Assembly: GCF_000499385.1 (NCBI RefSeq)
Contig: NW_013652627.1
Coordinates: forward strand, 62,001 to 126,000
Reading direction: 5' to 3'
Length of the DNA stretch: 64,000 nt
DNA from: Eimeria necatrix
Lineage: Eukaryota > Apicomplexa > Conoidasida > Eucoccidiorida > Eimeriidae
The notes under the pieces were generated by a model. The model was not told the DNA's origin. It searched no databases and saw only the letters and a program-made list of their open reading frames with translations. This document shows positions 35,257 through 47,024 of this stretch, one piece after another. Within the stretch, counting starts at the first letter, position 1. Every line of letters starts with the position of its first letter. The translations under genes and the position numbers were made by a program.

Positions 35257-36643
35257 CTAGTCAATATCATCAAACAGGTCCTCTTGGTCCACTTCTAAGG
35301 CTTCTGCTACAGTCCTTTCCTCTGGTGCCGGTGTCGGCTTGGGCGAAGGAACCACAGGAGGCTGCTCCTTATCTGTTTGCACCTTTTTCGGAGGCGGAGC
35401 CATTGCAGCGGGAATATCAATTTGCAAGGGCCGCCCTAGAACCTCCTGGGCTCGGGCATTCAGCAACGTGTACAGCTGCGTTGTGTGAGCACTGCTGCTG
35501 AGCACATCGGGGGAAGAGGGGTTGTACGGTCTGGGAACCTGCGGGGCAGACACTACTTTGAACAGCGCCGAGTAGTCTGTGGAGACAAATAACTTATCAC
35601 TGCTGACCGGAACCATCAGAGATATAACAGGCTTCAAAAGCTTCAAGAAGGTGGTTGCATTCACAACTACAACCGCCTCGCACCGTGCGAACACTCGGTG
35701 AACCATTTGCTCAATGGACGATCGCGCCTCCGCAGGTAGCGGGTCCACGACGCTCCTCAGTGACTCCCACATATCCAGCGTTGGTGCTCTCAGTCGTCTC
35801 GTAAGCATGCCGAAGTCCAGAACCAACGTGAAAGCACTCGCCTTTGTCTCCTGCGTGGAAGCACCAACCCAGCGAGCAAAAACCCAACCCATTCCATCGA
35901 GTCCAATATTAATGTACACAACTGTCCACAACCAGTACACTAAACAGCGATCCGAGATGGCATCTGCAGGTAGCACCGACTAGCACGTTCAGTCGGTGAG
36001 CAGTTCTCACCTCCAGCCACGTGTCAATTAAGTACGAGTCGGTCTGTAAAACAAACAACCTGCGGAAATCTCGCAGCCCACTTAGGCTTGGCTTGTAGAT
36101 AACGGGGTTGCCCGCCTTGGACATCCCATGGACGTAGGTCGGGAACGTAGAATGTTTCGCTTCAACGCGGGCGAGCAAAGCTGACTCAGCCTCACGGTCT
36201 GCAGCGCAATTCACGAGGGAAATAAAAGGCCATCATGCATGTGTTGGGCCCCTATGCGTATAACACTGGAATTCAACAGCAGACATCCAGGCAACACCAG
36301 CAGTCCTGCAGAAGTGCTGTTTGGCCTAAGGGTTACGCTATCTGTTTTTTATTTCGCTAATGTAAAACCGAACTCAAAAATTGTGGAACAGTCGACGGGT
36401 CACCCCAAAGACCCCGAATATATCTCCCGTCTCACAATCGCAGCAGGGCCCAGCACACGCGCTATCAAGGCACTCATGAAAAATCTCCGTGCAAATCTGT
36501 TCTCCGAAGCTAAAATATAATGGTTGCTTACTTAATGGAGTAGAAATCGACACATCGGCGCCCCATGCGAGAATTAGAAGAGAGAGAAGGACCCAAGTCC
36601 ATCTCGCGGCTCGAGGGCGAAAGGGGCGTTTGCGGCTCTCCAT
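35257..36643 (-). CDS. CRAL-TRIO/SEC14-like protein with putative secretory leader
   Basis: Proposed exons on minus: 36643-36532, 36198-36011 and a last exon from about 35979 to the stop at 35257. Exon 1 starts with an ATG and codes a basic N-terminus followed by a hydrophobic stretch (WTWVLLSLLILAW), a signal peptide or anchor. It joins exon 2 in phase 1 (TTAA|GTAAGC to GCTGCAG|AC). Exon 2 has the family-like G-x-x-x-G-x-P-V element (HGMSKAGNPVIYKP). The last exon has FTLVLDFGML and CEAVVVVNATTFLKLLKPVI followed by SSDKLFV, matching the lipid-pocket floor and gate region of CRAL-TRIO domains. A Pro/Lys-rich linker and an acidic end (DQEDLFDDID) follow. The join of exon 2 to the last exon closes only if a 31-nt intron (35980-36010) is accepted; otherwise there is a frame break. 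The protein would bind or transfer phosphoinositide or another lipid, but a leader is unusual for this cytosolic family. Confidence 0.65.
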
Positions 36644-37470
36644 TTCAAACTACAGTGCAGCGCAATCAAATTAAAAACAATAGCGAAAAAGGGAAAGAAT
36701 CAGCCCGACAGACGCACTGTGCCTGTCCGTCTGTCCTCACCCAAGACAGTCCCGCTCGCAACCCGCAGGCGCTGCTGTACATGACCTAAACACTGCAGCT
36801 GAATTTATGTTCCGTGGTGAGTGAAAACATTAAAGACGGAACTGTACTTTATTCCAGTCTATTTTTGTTTGCATATAAAAGCTCTTAGCTTGAGACAGCA
36901 CAAAGATGCATGCGTAGCCGACAACAGCCGTTCACATCCGCTGGTGATTCGCAAGCAGGACTGGTGCCCTGCGCGTCGCATGATATATTCAGGCCGTGCT
37001 TTTTTACTGGCTGCAATTGACATCAAGGCATTCCACGTAAGCTTCACCTGGACAGTTGCTTTGAGTGCCCTGTTTCCTTTCTTTCTGCCACCAGGCATTG
37101 TGTGTCTTTGCTCACCCACAGTTGTTGTACCGTGCTGATGATCCTGTTACGGCATGTAGCTGCAGCTTGGGCACAACGGTGCCACATCTTGGGAAGTACA
37201 ATATGCCACTTAGTCGCGTTCCCGCAATCCGTGCGCCTTCCATGTTGTCCCTGTTCCCCTCACGCGACGTCAGCAGTAGGGAGGCGTTGCAGATGCCAGC
37301 TGCAGCTTTCCTGGGGCTGTGCGACTCATACGTCACAATTAGTCCATTCCCAGTGCCTTCTTCTCTGTGTCTGTGGTCTCGTTGACGTCGGTGCTGTGCA
37401 GGGTCAGAGCGTAGGCTTTTCCACAGCCAAGAGCAGCATTGCTTTCTGCAGACCTCCACCGCTTTTTAAA
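36644..37470. other. Divergent intergenic region
   Basis: The starts of the CRAL-TRIO gene (minus) and glyoxalase II gene (plus) point away from this 0.8-kb stretch, so it probably holds both promoters. The plus-strand frame upstream of 37471 is open back to about 37102 and could add a leader to glyoxalase II, but nothing in it is recognisable. Confidence 0.5.
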
Positions 37471-40223
37471 ATGGTGCGCTGAAGCACTTAGGCTTGTTTA
37501 GTATTCGCTTTAGCTAAATAGATCAAATTTCGCTTGCACTGCGTCAGGCACAAAACATCCCTAGACAATCTGGTATTTGTCCTTGAAACGTAATTGCATC
37601 TGCGCCGCAAACGTTTGCGGCTGTCTCGTGTGTGCAGGCCTGCGCTGAAGTTATTCCTGTCCCGACACTTTCGGACAATTATGCATACCTCTTGATAGAC
37701 AAGTAAGGCAACTTGCGGCTTCTTTCCATGTCCCCGGACGTTAGCAGTAGGCTTTTCCATACCATGCATTTTTGGGGGAAGAAGAACGTGAATGGTCTGT
37801 GGGATTTTTGGCGATTCAGAAAGACGAAAACTGCGGCCTGCATAGACCCAGCTGAGCCAGAGAAGGTGACCTGACTCTCATTCCCATGTCGTTTCAGTGC
37901 CCACCTGCTTGTTGTAGCATTGTGTTTTTTTGTGGTGGACCATGCTGGCTGCAGGGGATTCATGTGGGATTGGGTTTATGAATGACGCCTCTTGTCAAGG
38001 CAACTGTTCACGTTTTTGGAGTTTGGAGTCAGTAGTCTGTCGGTGATGGGATGCATGCAACCACTGAGTTTGGGTTCACGTACAGGTCATTGCTGCGGCA
38101 AAAGAGCATGGCGTGACTCTACAAAAGTGTCTCTGTACCCATAGGCATGCTGATCATTCAGGTATGTTGGGCCCTTGTAACAGCCAGCTGTCAAATCAGT
38201 GTTAAACTGTGTCTCCTCCTAGAGCTCTGAAGGTTCAGCACGCGTTCTCAGTGGTGCAGACTAAGCAGTTCATGATGGTATCAGGCCGTGTAATATTGCA
38301 TGCAAGGATCAGAGACCGGCTGCCCTGTACTTGTTTTGAAGGTTTGGTCGTTTTCCTGTGACTTTTCTTTCTTCTCGTTTTTTGTGGCATTAATAGGCGG
38401 GAATGAGCAGATCAAGACCCTGGTCCCAGGAATAGAAGTGATTGGTTCAGCGTACGAAGAAACCCCAGGGCGGACCAAAGCTGTTTGCGATGGCGAGACC
38501 TTCAGAATAGGTAGGAGCATCTGCACAGGCCTGAAGTGTTGCACTGTATCTCATATACTTTCGACATTGTATAATTTCGGGGCGGGCTGAAATATCCCTT
38601 TGATGCAAAAAATGTGAAGCGGACGCTTACGGGTTTGCTGTGATAAAGTTTACATCGGTAACAACTTTGCTCTGGAGTATTTTCCTCTGACGTGCGTTTT
38701 GCGTTTACTTTTCCATCGCCCTTCCGTTGTTGCGCTTCGGTGGTCGGTGATTTTTTTTTTACGGATAGTTTTCATTGTGGCTCACAGGGGACTTGCTGGT
38801 GAAGGTCCTCCATGCACCCTGTCACACGAGTGGTCATGTGCTTTACTACGTGGAGAGTCGCACAGACTCTAACGCAAGTCCCATCATCTTTACAGGTGAC
38901 TTCATATTTCTTTACTGTGCAGAGGCTTCAAAACTTTAGATTCTTCAAGTGCTCGCGTATTTTTAGCTGGCTTCTTCAATTTGTGTCATATCCTTGTACT
39001 GCTTTCCGTTTGCTTTTGCTGGCACATTGGTGCTATGGACGATCCTTTTTGGCATTTATTGCAGCTTTCCTTTTGATGATTTGTTCAACGAGCTGAGTTG
39101 TGGAATGGTTTCAGAGTTAGCAGTATGGTTGACTGCTTTCCCGTGGTAATTGTAAGCAGGCAGCTGTCCGCCAGGCGTGGGATGATGCGCAGGTGATACA
39201 TTGTTCCTAGCTGGTTGTGGCCGTTTTTTTGAGGGCGATGCTACGCAAATGCATCGCGCGCTAATGAAGATAATTGGCGAGCTGCCTGCAGAGACGCTTG
39301 TCTACTGTGGTCATGAATACACCTTGGCCAATCTTCGGTAAGGCGTATGACACTTTCCAGTGTCACTTTATAGAGGCTTGATCTCTGGCTATCCGTTGTG
39401 CTGCTCCTAACTGTAGTGCTGCAAGGTGGTAGTTTTTGTTTGTTACTGCTCGTAGTGTGCGCTCGCGCGCATTGTCAATGCCTCGTCTGCACATACTATT
39501 GTTATTGTTTGCTTATGGCTCCTTAGCTGCTTGCGTGGGTCACATTTTCTCTTGAATCCCTGGGTGTTCGGTGGCCTAGTTTCTTGGTACGTGCGCACCT
39601 CCCCGCGAGGGCTGTCTGACTGCTACAGGTTCGCTGCTAGTGTGGAGCCAAACAACGCCGCTGTGCAAAACAAGCTCGAGTGGGCACAGCAACAGCGGAA
39701 TGCGGGAAAGCCAACTATACCCTCTTCTATTGGCGAGGTCAGGTTCCACTCTTCTTATTGGTAGTGACGCTTAGTACCAGTTGTTTTAACTTTACTGATA
39801 AAACGTCACACTGAGAAACAGCGCCAGGCACTGGGAACGGCGAACGTGGCCGGAAGTGTAGTCATGAATGAAAAGCGTATCTGGCGAATAATAAAATGTT
39901 TGTACGGGCGTCAAACTGATTACTTAGAGAGAGCCCGTCACATACGGCATTATACATCTTGCTCCACCTGGTCTAGCCAATGGGTTAACTACACATTCCT
40001 CACTTCGCCGCAGTACTCTACACATAGCAAGTGTAGACTAATAAGAAAAACTCGGGGTAAGGCAGTAATATTGTGTTTAGTTACCTGTTTGTAGGAAAAG
40101 ACCTACAACCCGTTTATGCGAGTTGACAGACCTGAAGTACAGAGGGCAGTGAGGGCACCGGAAGGCGATGAGGTGCAGACGATGCACATTCTACGCGAGC
40201 GTAAGAACACGTTCAGAGGGTGA
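37471..40223 (+). CDS. Hydroxyacylglutathione hydrolase (glyoxalase II)
   Basis: Metallo-beta-lactamase-fold enzyme that hydrolyses S-D-lactoylglutathione to lactate and glutathione, the second step of methylglyoxal detoxification. Exons: 37471-37473 (ATG only, tentative), 37638-37702, 37820-37865, 38086-38161, 38397-38510, 38788-38895, 39193-39337, 39629-39737 and 40095-40223. All phases close, giving 264 residues, the usual family size. Diagnostic segments in order: [25 protein letters not shown], the metal motif THRHADH (about residue 55), [36 protein letters not shown] and [10 protein letters not shown]. All expected Zn/Fe ligands are present. The first exon is inferred: ATG is followed directly by a GT and joins ACAEVIPVP in phase. 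A longer upstream exon giving an organelle leader remains possible. Confidence 0.92.
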
Positions 40224-40930
40224 CTGACCACCACGAGTGGTCTTCAATGCAACAGTAGTGGATCCCTGTAGCGCCTACTTCGGCAACAGCCAGGGCTGGG
40301 CTTTGGCACATCTGCTTGGGACCTGCTTTGGTCAGTGTCCGATCAACCTGGCTAGCTAGTAATTTGGCTAGCTATCAAGGTATTGCTAATATTGGTTGCT
40401 CGCTGACAAGGCACTTGGTTGAATTCTGCTTGGCGAGTTCGCCTCGTGGCTGTGCCGATGGCAGATTAGGTGAGGTTGCTTTTTTTTTCGCAGCATTGGC
40501 TGCAAACATCAAGCGAAGCGCTCATTAGTAAGCGATGTTTAGACCGCACTACTGTAAGTGTGTCAGTCAAATGCTTGCCTTCACGGGTTAAGGCGCTGGT
40601 GGAGAGAGCATACCTAAAGAGCGGTCCTTTGTTAGCGGATAGTTGCAGTGGTAGTTTTGGCTCGGAAGCGGGAACTAGCATTTAGGGAGCCCGAAGCGAC
40701 CTTGCCGTGGAAGTCTGCTGGTGCGCAAATAACATGGTTTGCCACACGGGGAGCGGGCGAAAGTCGCCAGCGGAACTCGACTAAGAACAAGTCTAAGTAT
40801 TAAGCGCCCTCGTTTCCAGCACGCTTCGTTTTACGAAGGGTGAATACCCTGCTGGACATGGGCGGGTGACATAAACATTGGCAGACGACGAAGGCGGCTA
40901 CTAGCTCCTAGACCTAGTGGGTATTTTCAG
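40224..40930. other. Convergent intergenic region
   Basis: The 3' ends of glyoxalase II (plus) and the Asterix-like gene (minus) meet across 0.7 kb. Nothing else was recognised. Confidence 0.5.
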
Positions 40931-41527
40931 CTATGAAGATGGCTGCAATCCTGTTGGCTGGGGCTGGGGAGGAGCTCCTTGGGAGTTCATACGGGAGCCT
41001 CCTCCTGGCTGCATGAATTGCATGGTTGTGGCCATGACGATCATCATCCCCATGGATATGTACTGTTGCACGTTAACCTCGCCATACTTGCAGCCGAGAA
41101 AGGAGCTACATGCGACGAATAGTGCAATATAGTACATTTGGTACGCCCTAAATAGGGTGCCCACGAGGACAGCAGGGACGCACAGGTACAGAAGCAGCTC
41201 AGGTTCTGTCTCATGCTTCGTCTGTTGCACGTAACGAAAGATCCGCGACGTGTCGTGGTATTCTGTGCCGCATATGAGAACACAGCAGCAAGCAGAGCAC
41301 GCAAATATGCAAATGCATCAATTGTTGCCCCAAAACAGCCAGGTAAGTGCTAAGGGAAAGGGGCATCCTGGAAAACGTTGATGCAGACGGAAGTACAACG
41401 CTGAAGATGACGTGCAGCTGCCACATTGGTTTCCTCTCAAGTACGAAGTGGAACCACTTTTCACACAAAGCGTTGGTTGATTCTGCCGGCGCCTACCCGT
41501 CGTTCGGTCTCCTTGCTGCTTCATCAT
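40931..41527 (-). CDS. Asterix-like PAT-complex subunit (WDR83OS/UPF0139 family)
   Basis: Two minus-strand exons, 41527-41497 and 41262-40931, join in phase 1 (ACGACGG|GTAGGC to GGCACAG|AA) and code 120 residues, close to the usual 100-110. Family features: a short polar N-terminus ending in RIFRYVQQ (compare the basic VLRY of Asterix), a membrane segment ELLLYLCVPAVLVGTLFRAY, then YYIALFVACSSFLGCK, a short loop, and VQQYISMGMMIVMATTMQFM with a final Pro/Gly tail. In animals this protein pairs with CCDC47 in the PAT complex that shields polar membrane helices during insertion at the ER translocon. The identification rests on membrane topology and motif spacing read by eye. A different first exon (ATG at 41558, MANSTAPVRINDEAARRPND) resembles the family N-terminus too, but its phase does not fit. 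Confidence 0.68.
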
Positions 41528-44500
41528 TTATTCGCACGGGAGCGGTGGAGTTGGCCATGAAAATGAATAACGCAGCGAAATAAGTGGCTGCAGATAGGCT
41601 AAAAGGAGACAAAGGTATACTTATCGCGTTTACGATGGGCGCCAAACTGCTGTTCTGCTGTTGATAGGTGATGTTCAACGGGTTTCCCCGGGGTTATTGC
41701 TGCGGCAGAAGCAACAGAAGTAAAAACTAGGGGAAGTAAAATAACTTAATCAGCAAAGATAAAAATAATAATCACTTGCTGCCATTGCAGAGGCAAGTAC
41801 CACCAACAAAAACCATTGCACGGCATGCGCAGACCTATTCATGCCAGGTAACAGCATTCCCCAATGCACGACGAGAATCAAGAAGTGGCATCTGCGTACG
41901 TCTTTTCAACAGTATACTAAAAAGCCCAGCAAATAATAGATGTTCTTTTCATGCTAAGGATGTTTTGAAGATTCGGACTCGCATACAAAAGCGAGACATG
42001 ATGCAGCACCCACTGCAGGCGCAGAAGACTTTGCGAAAATATGAGAGCCACGCACAGAAAATATGCAACTTACTGTAAACATACAATTTTTCCAGACTAT
42101 AAAAAGGAAAAGGGAGAAGCGTTCTACCCTGCTGCACGACTATTGGTTGAGGAGAGCATGTGCCCTGGTGTGAAGAAGCAAGCGAAAGCAGTTCTTCGGC
42201 TAGAAGGATTGCGTGTAACTCTGCGGAAATGGAAGAATGAATATGCTTTCTGGCTGAGAGCCATGTTTAGAGGCGGCCCAAGGCCTTAGATGCCACTGCA
42301 CTCGTCAAACGCAGACTTCATATACACGGAGCTACAGCCACCAGTACCCGTAGATAACGCATTCACCCTTTCTCACCAGCAGGCAGTGAAGTGAAATTTG
42401 GACACCATGCTGTCCAAAAACTGGCTCGCTGTTTTGTAGTGCACAGTTGCCGCTTGGCAGTGCCCCGCTGCAAGGCACAGTCAGAATCTTATGCCTTTTG
42501 TCTCTTCCGAATTCTGAAAACCTTCAACACCACAAGGGGTATCCCACTAGAGCAAACCCGTCTTCTGAAAACCTTCAACACCACAAGGGGTATCCCACTA
42601 GGGCAAACCCGTCTTTGGAAGGGCCTTATTTTGGCGCAAGCCTTAGGAAGGCACTGGATTACTATCTGTGGGTTGTTTCCCTCGAATAGGGGCTTTATCA
42701 GTTTTTTGAGTGATCAAAAATAGCTCAGGCATTTTCAGTAAGCTCTGTATGGATTCTCTTGAGGTGCTCAGTGAGTCTCCTGCTGGTTGGCTCAGCTTTC
42801 GTGTGGCTTGTGGCATAACGTGCGCAGAACAGTGGTTGGACTCTCAAGAAGCTCTTCATCTTCTCATCATTTGGAGGTATAGGTTTAATTATTGCAATTT
42901 TTGGCGGCTAAATGCCCTATAGACAGCTGTGACCCAGGCCACAAGACGGCCGTAGTCCATACGACTATTGAATCCACTTCGCTGCAGGGTAGGCGTACCG
43001 TAGTCTGGCATCAGTAACAGAATACCTGGAGTAGGAATGCACACGCTGGTATACAAAGGCGATAGATTCGCATCTCTCCTCTGTAAAGTTTTACAAATTG
43101 ATGCCTGAATTTGTCGTCGTGCAAAAAGTGAACATGGGTCCCCCGGTTTCGATATTGGTGTGTTGGGACTGAACTGCTTGGCGAACGACTGTTCCGCTGG
43201 TGATTCAAACCGAACTCAAGCTCGTGACCTAAAGACAGCGACACAGGCTACCGAATGTCACTGGTGAACATAATTATTGCGTAACGTTAAAAATACATTA
43301 AAAGGAAATTCGCGGCGTTCACTTGGTAGGTTCTGAATTAAATTATTAAGGGCTCCAGCCGCACTTAGTCCCACGTACCTAGCATATAGTTTGTGCAACC
43401 ACCCCACTCCACTGCATGGGAGACTGGAGCGACGTATAATGCAATACAGTGAAAGGAGAAATTTTTTGCGGAGCACAGCTGCTTAGGGGGACTTAGATGA
43501 CTGGAAGAAATGGGTCAGTGGTGCAGCATCGAATTCACAGCTTACTTTATAGAGTTACTCGGCGTTATTAAGAGTGTGAGCCCACTGATAATGCGACTCA
43601 CAACCATTCTTAAGCCGGTGTTTCAGTTCCACCATGATTTTTTACATTCAACGTTATAGGGGACTGCCTTACTTTGGTAAAAAAAACAAACGTGGGCAGT
43701 TCAGAACGACGGAAGCCCTGAGGAAAGAAGACCCATTCAGTGTGGGGTTGTCAAGCTCTTTGATCCAGGAATGATGATATTTCTCTTTCAAAAAGAAGCT
43801 TTCAGTCGGTTCTAAGGTGATGAAATGATGTGTTTTTTGCGAGCAAGCGTTAGCAACGATAATTTCGAAGGGCAAATCGGTCGGCAAGCGCTGAATTCTC
43901 CCGCAGCAGGGAATATTCACGAAGGAACCTAAACCCCTTTCAGTTCTCTTACGGCTGTCGTTTCATTTTCGCTTTTGGAAAACGTGAGGGGCATGCGTCG
44001 TCAGCCCTAGCAGAGAACTGGATTCCCGTAGCTTTTACAAGAAGACTCAAGGCAGATGTAACATAGCTGCACTCATTGGTACAGGCTAAGGACAATGGAG
44101 TCTCATGCATCCTGTTAAGCGTTATAGTGTATGTGTGTGTGTTTGTCCGCCATTGACTCAGCGCACGTAGAATGCTGGCTACGATATAGCAGCGTCGATA
44201 CCGTGTACTACCAGCCCAGCACCGTACGTAATAGACTACTGCGGAGTGAATGCAAGATACTATCACAAGAGGTACAATGAACACAATTTTGACAGGAAAA
44301 GGCAGGCTTCCCTGTTGGCTGTATGACGGCCTGAAACGGCTCAACGTGCAAGCGTTAGCCTCCTAGTAGCTTCTGAGTACACCAAGAAAGTAACAATATT
44401 CGCTGCAAAGCTGTCTTCTATTCTGTCCCGGATCCTCTTAATTTTGGACACACCTAAGCTAGTTTCAGCATACTGCTTGAAACATGCCTTTAAGCAACCC

Positions 44501-47024
44501 TTCTCAAGATTCCTTCAAATTTCTGTGTCGCTTGCTGAACATCGTAATTCCTGCCTCAGAGGGCTTGTGCAATCCGTACAGCTGTGATCAAGCTTGACAA
44601 AGAACTACTCCTCTTTATCATCCCTTGGCCATCTCAGGCAATAATCTGTTCCAAATTATGCTATGGTTTCGAAGCTTATGTTGACCTGCTGAAGCAGCAG
44701 CCGCTTATTTGATAGCAACATGCATAGTAATCTTAGTTCCAACATAAAATGAGAAGTTTTAGTGCGTTTTCTCATATAGGTACCCGCCTGCTAGTCGCGA
44801 AATGTTCTGTTGCAGATTACTGGGCGCCTGACTATTTTTATCGCTTGAGATGTGGTAATGTATGCGCAGAATGGTGACGCCTCCACGGGAGTGGCCAGTT
44901 TCATCCACAGCTTCAGTAGGTAGGCTTTAGCTGGACGTGGTAATGAGTCCCATAATCTGGTGTTGAATCGCCGACTGTAACGCAATGAAGCGTTATGGGA
45001 CCGAGACAGTGTGTTTAAGCTTTAATAGGCAAAGCTTTTGAGAGAGGTTATTAGGTCTGTGTGCCCAGCTGAAGCTGTTTCACCAATAGCTGAAGCAGTC
45101 TCTTGGAACCTGCTAATATTTTTCGAACTTTTTTTCATTTTGAAAGGTGACACATATACATTCAACTCTGGAACAGCAAAGCGCCCGCTGTACCACCGCA
45201 ATGCTTCTGGATTCTACAATAATTTCTATCCTCAGCTGCCGGTGATCTGCCATGTCGTACTCGATACCCGTAGTCTCGGGGAACATTGTTCGTCTACTGC
45301 TAGAGACTCCTGCTACAGCGGCATTTTCTCGCTGGTCTGCGAGCCGGGCCTATTTAAAGACTGCTAATCAAAGGATTCTCCCCGAGCTTGGGTTTGTCCT
45401 CGAGTCTTCAGAGTTTTCTATCCAAAAATTTGCATTCACCTAGCTTTGCTGAGCTACCATGCAATATCAGTGTGCAGTAGCCAGTACAAGTAGTCCTCCG
45501 GTATTTTCGTGAAGTCCGTTTGGCACACACTCCCAGCAGACCACTTTCTGCGGCGAGCATCGCTAGAGTTCTGCGTTCAAATCCTGGGAGAGAAATTCTG
45601 TGTGCCGCCTTCCCCACAATAAAGTAGCTTCCGAAAAGTGATTAGTTACACTTGCCCGCAGCATTTACTTCGTTGGTAGTATCGGCTGCAATATACCACG
45701 ACTGCCAACCTAGACTCTGATTATTAATACGCTACTGTTTTTATGGTGGCAGCTGGCTAGTCTTCCTCGCAATCCTTGTTGCAGAAGTCCGGTGAACTCG
45801 GGTGCCATTCAAGTTAAGCTTCAGCTCGGGGCTTTCTTGCTTCGTTGCCCGTGGCTGTCTTTTATGTCCATGGCCTTGCCGCTTCGCCTGTGTGGCAACG
45901 ACGCCGAGGCAAGCAGCACTGGAAAACTGACGATACAAGTACCATGTGCTCAAAGCCACCAGCACGCAGGCCAACACACGCAGTGCGAGAGCAAACAAAC
46001 ATGCAATCCCGCGGAAGTCCCGAGCTCTGTCATACGCTGCCACCTGGCCACTGAAGGCCAAACGCAACAATCCAGGGGACTGAACTTCCAAAGCGATGCG
46101 GTGAGACAACCCGTCGAGGCAACACGAACGTCACGTTGCTACGCAAGTGCCAATTCCAAGGACGACTGCACCCGCCACTTTGTCCAGTCGACTGCGGAGT
46201 CCTAGTCCTTGTGCACTATGTTGCTTCAAGCATATTTATATATAACAGTACACAGCAGAGAGGCACAGATGCATGTATCCTTCTACGCAGTGCGCTACCG
46301 CAGCTAATTTTACTACGGTCACCTCTCGGCTGGCTCAAGGTAGCGCCACATGGATAAGATCTATATTTGAATACGCCGTACAGCTACGATGTGCCTGTTC
46401 ATGTACTGATACGTGATTCATGCACTAGCTTCACCCCCGGCAAAAAAACAATCGGCTTCTGCGCGGTGCGCTCAGCTGCAGGACCGTCCACTGAGCCAAT
46501 TTTCACAGCAACGAATCCTTGTCCTAGCCCTTACAGAAAGTCTTACGCCCATGCAACGGAGAACTGAAAACTCCCCAGAAGGAGCTGCTGCTGATGAGCT
46601 GGAACAGTCATTGGACACCTTCAAGTGTAAGTGGCCGCCCGCAAACGCGTGTAGACACGCAGAGTGCCACACAAACTGGACGTCTGTTGCCTGCTGCGAC
46701 GGAGAAGTGCCAGAATGCAGCCAATTCCTTTTTCTCGATGAGACATATAAGCCAGAGCATCGTCCAGCAAACCACAACCCTGCTGGTACAGGTGCATCTG
46801 CTGTTACTCCTGCATCTGCTCCCACTACTGCGCGGCTGGCGCCTAAAAGACAGGGCGGGGACGGTCCTCAGGCTCAGGAAACACACGAGCAAAGGCGCTG
46901 TGACTGCACACAGTGCCGAATTTCTCTGCAGAAGCTGCTGCAAAGCTGCTCTCTACGCCAATCACAAACGTATCACGGAATTCCGCAGAGGGGACCTCGT
47001 CGCTAGAGCTGGCAGGCGATAGAG
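41528..47024. other. 5.5-kb stretch without a convincing gene
   Basis: Only short open frames are present. Examples are a plus frame near 42041-42289 with a charged helical look, plus frames near 45038-45443, and overlapping frames of both strands at 46400-47000, of which the right part is probably 3' untranslated sequence of the minus-strand gene ending at 47025. None carries a recognisable motif or closes with neighbours by splicing. The region holds the 51-bp tandem duplication at 42514-42615. Confidence 0.45.
42514..42615. repeat. 51-bp tandem duplication, two copies
   Basis: Two adjacent copies of a 51-bp unit starting CTGAAAACCTTCAACACCAC, differing at one base (AGAGCAAA versus AGGGCAAA). 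The length is a multiple of three, so it keeps reading frames open, but no gene is recognised around it. Confidence 0.9.

Noticed and set aside
41497..41558. Alternative first exon for the Asterix-like gene (MANSTAPVRINDEAARRPND)
   Set aside because: It resembles the family N-terminus but leaves phase 2 while the only usable acceptor needs phase 1; the shifted ATG at 41527 fits.
45530..45600. tRNA-like T-loop (GTTCAAATCC)
   Set aside because: The expected T-stem pairs poorly and no acceptor or D/anticodon arms fit around it.
46413..47006. 198-codon plus-strand frame before the Cys-rich gene
   Set aside because: It starts with GTG, has no motif, and overlaps competing frames on the minus strand; probably 3' flanking sequence.
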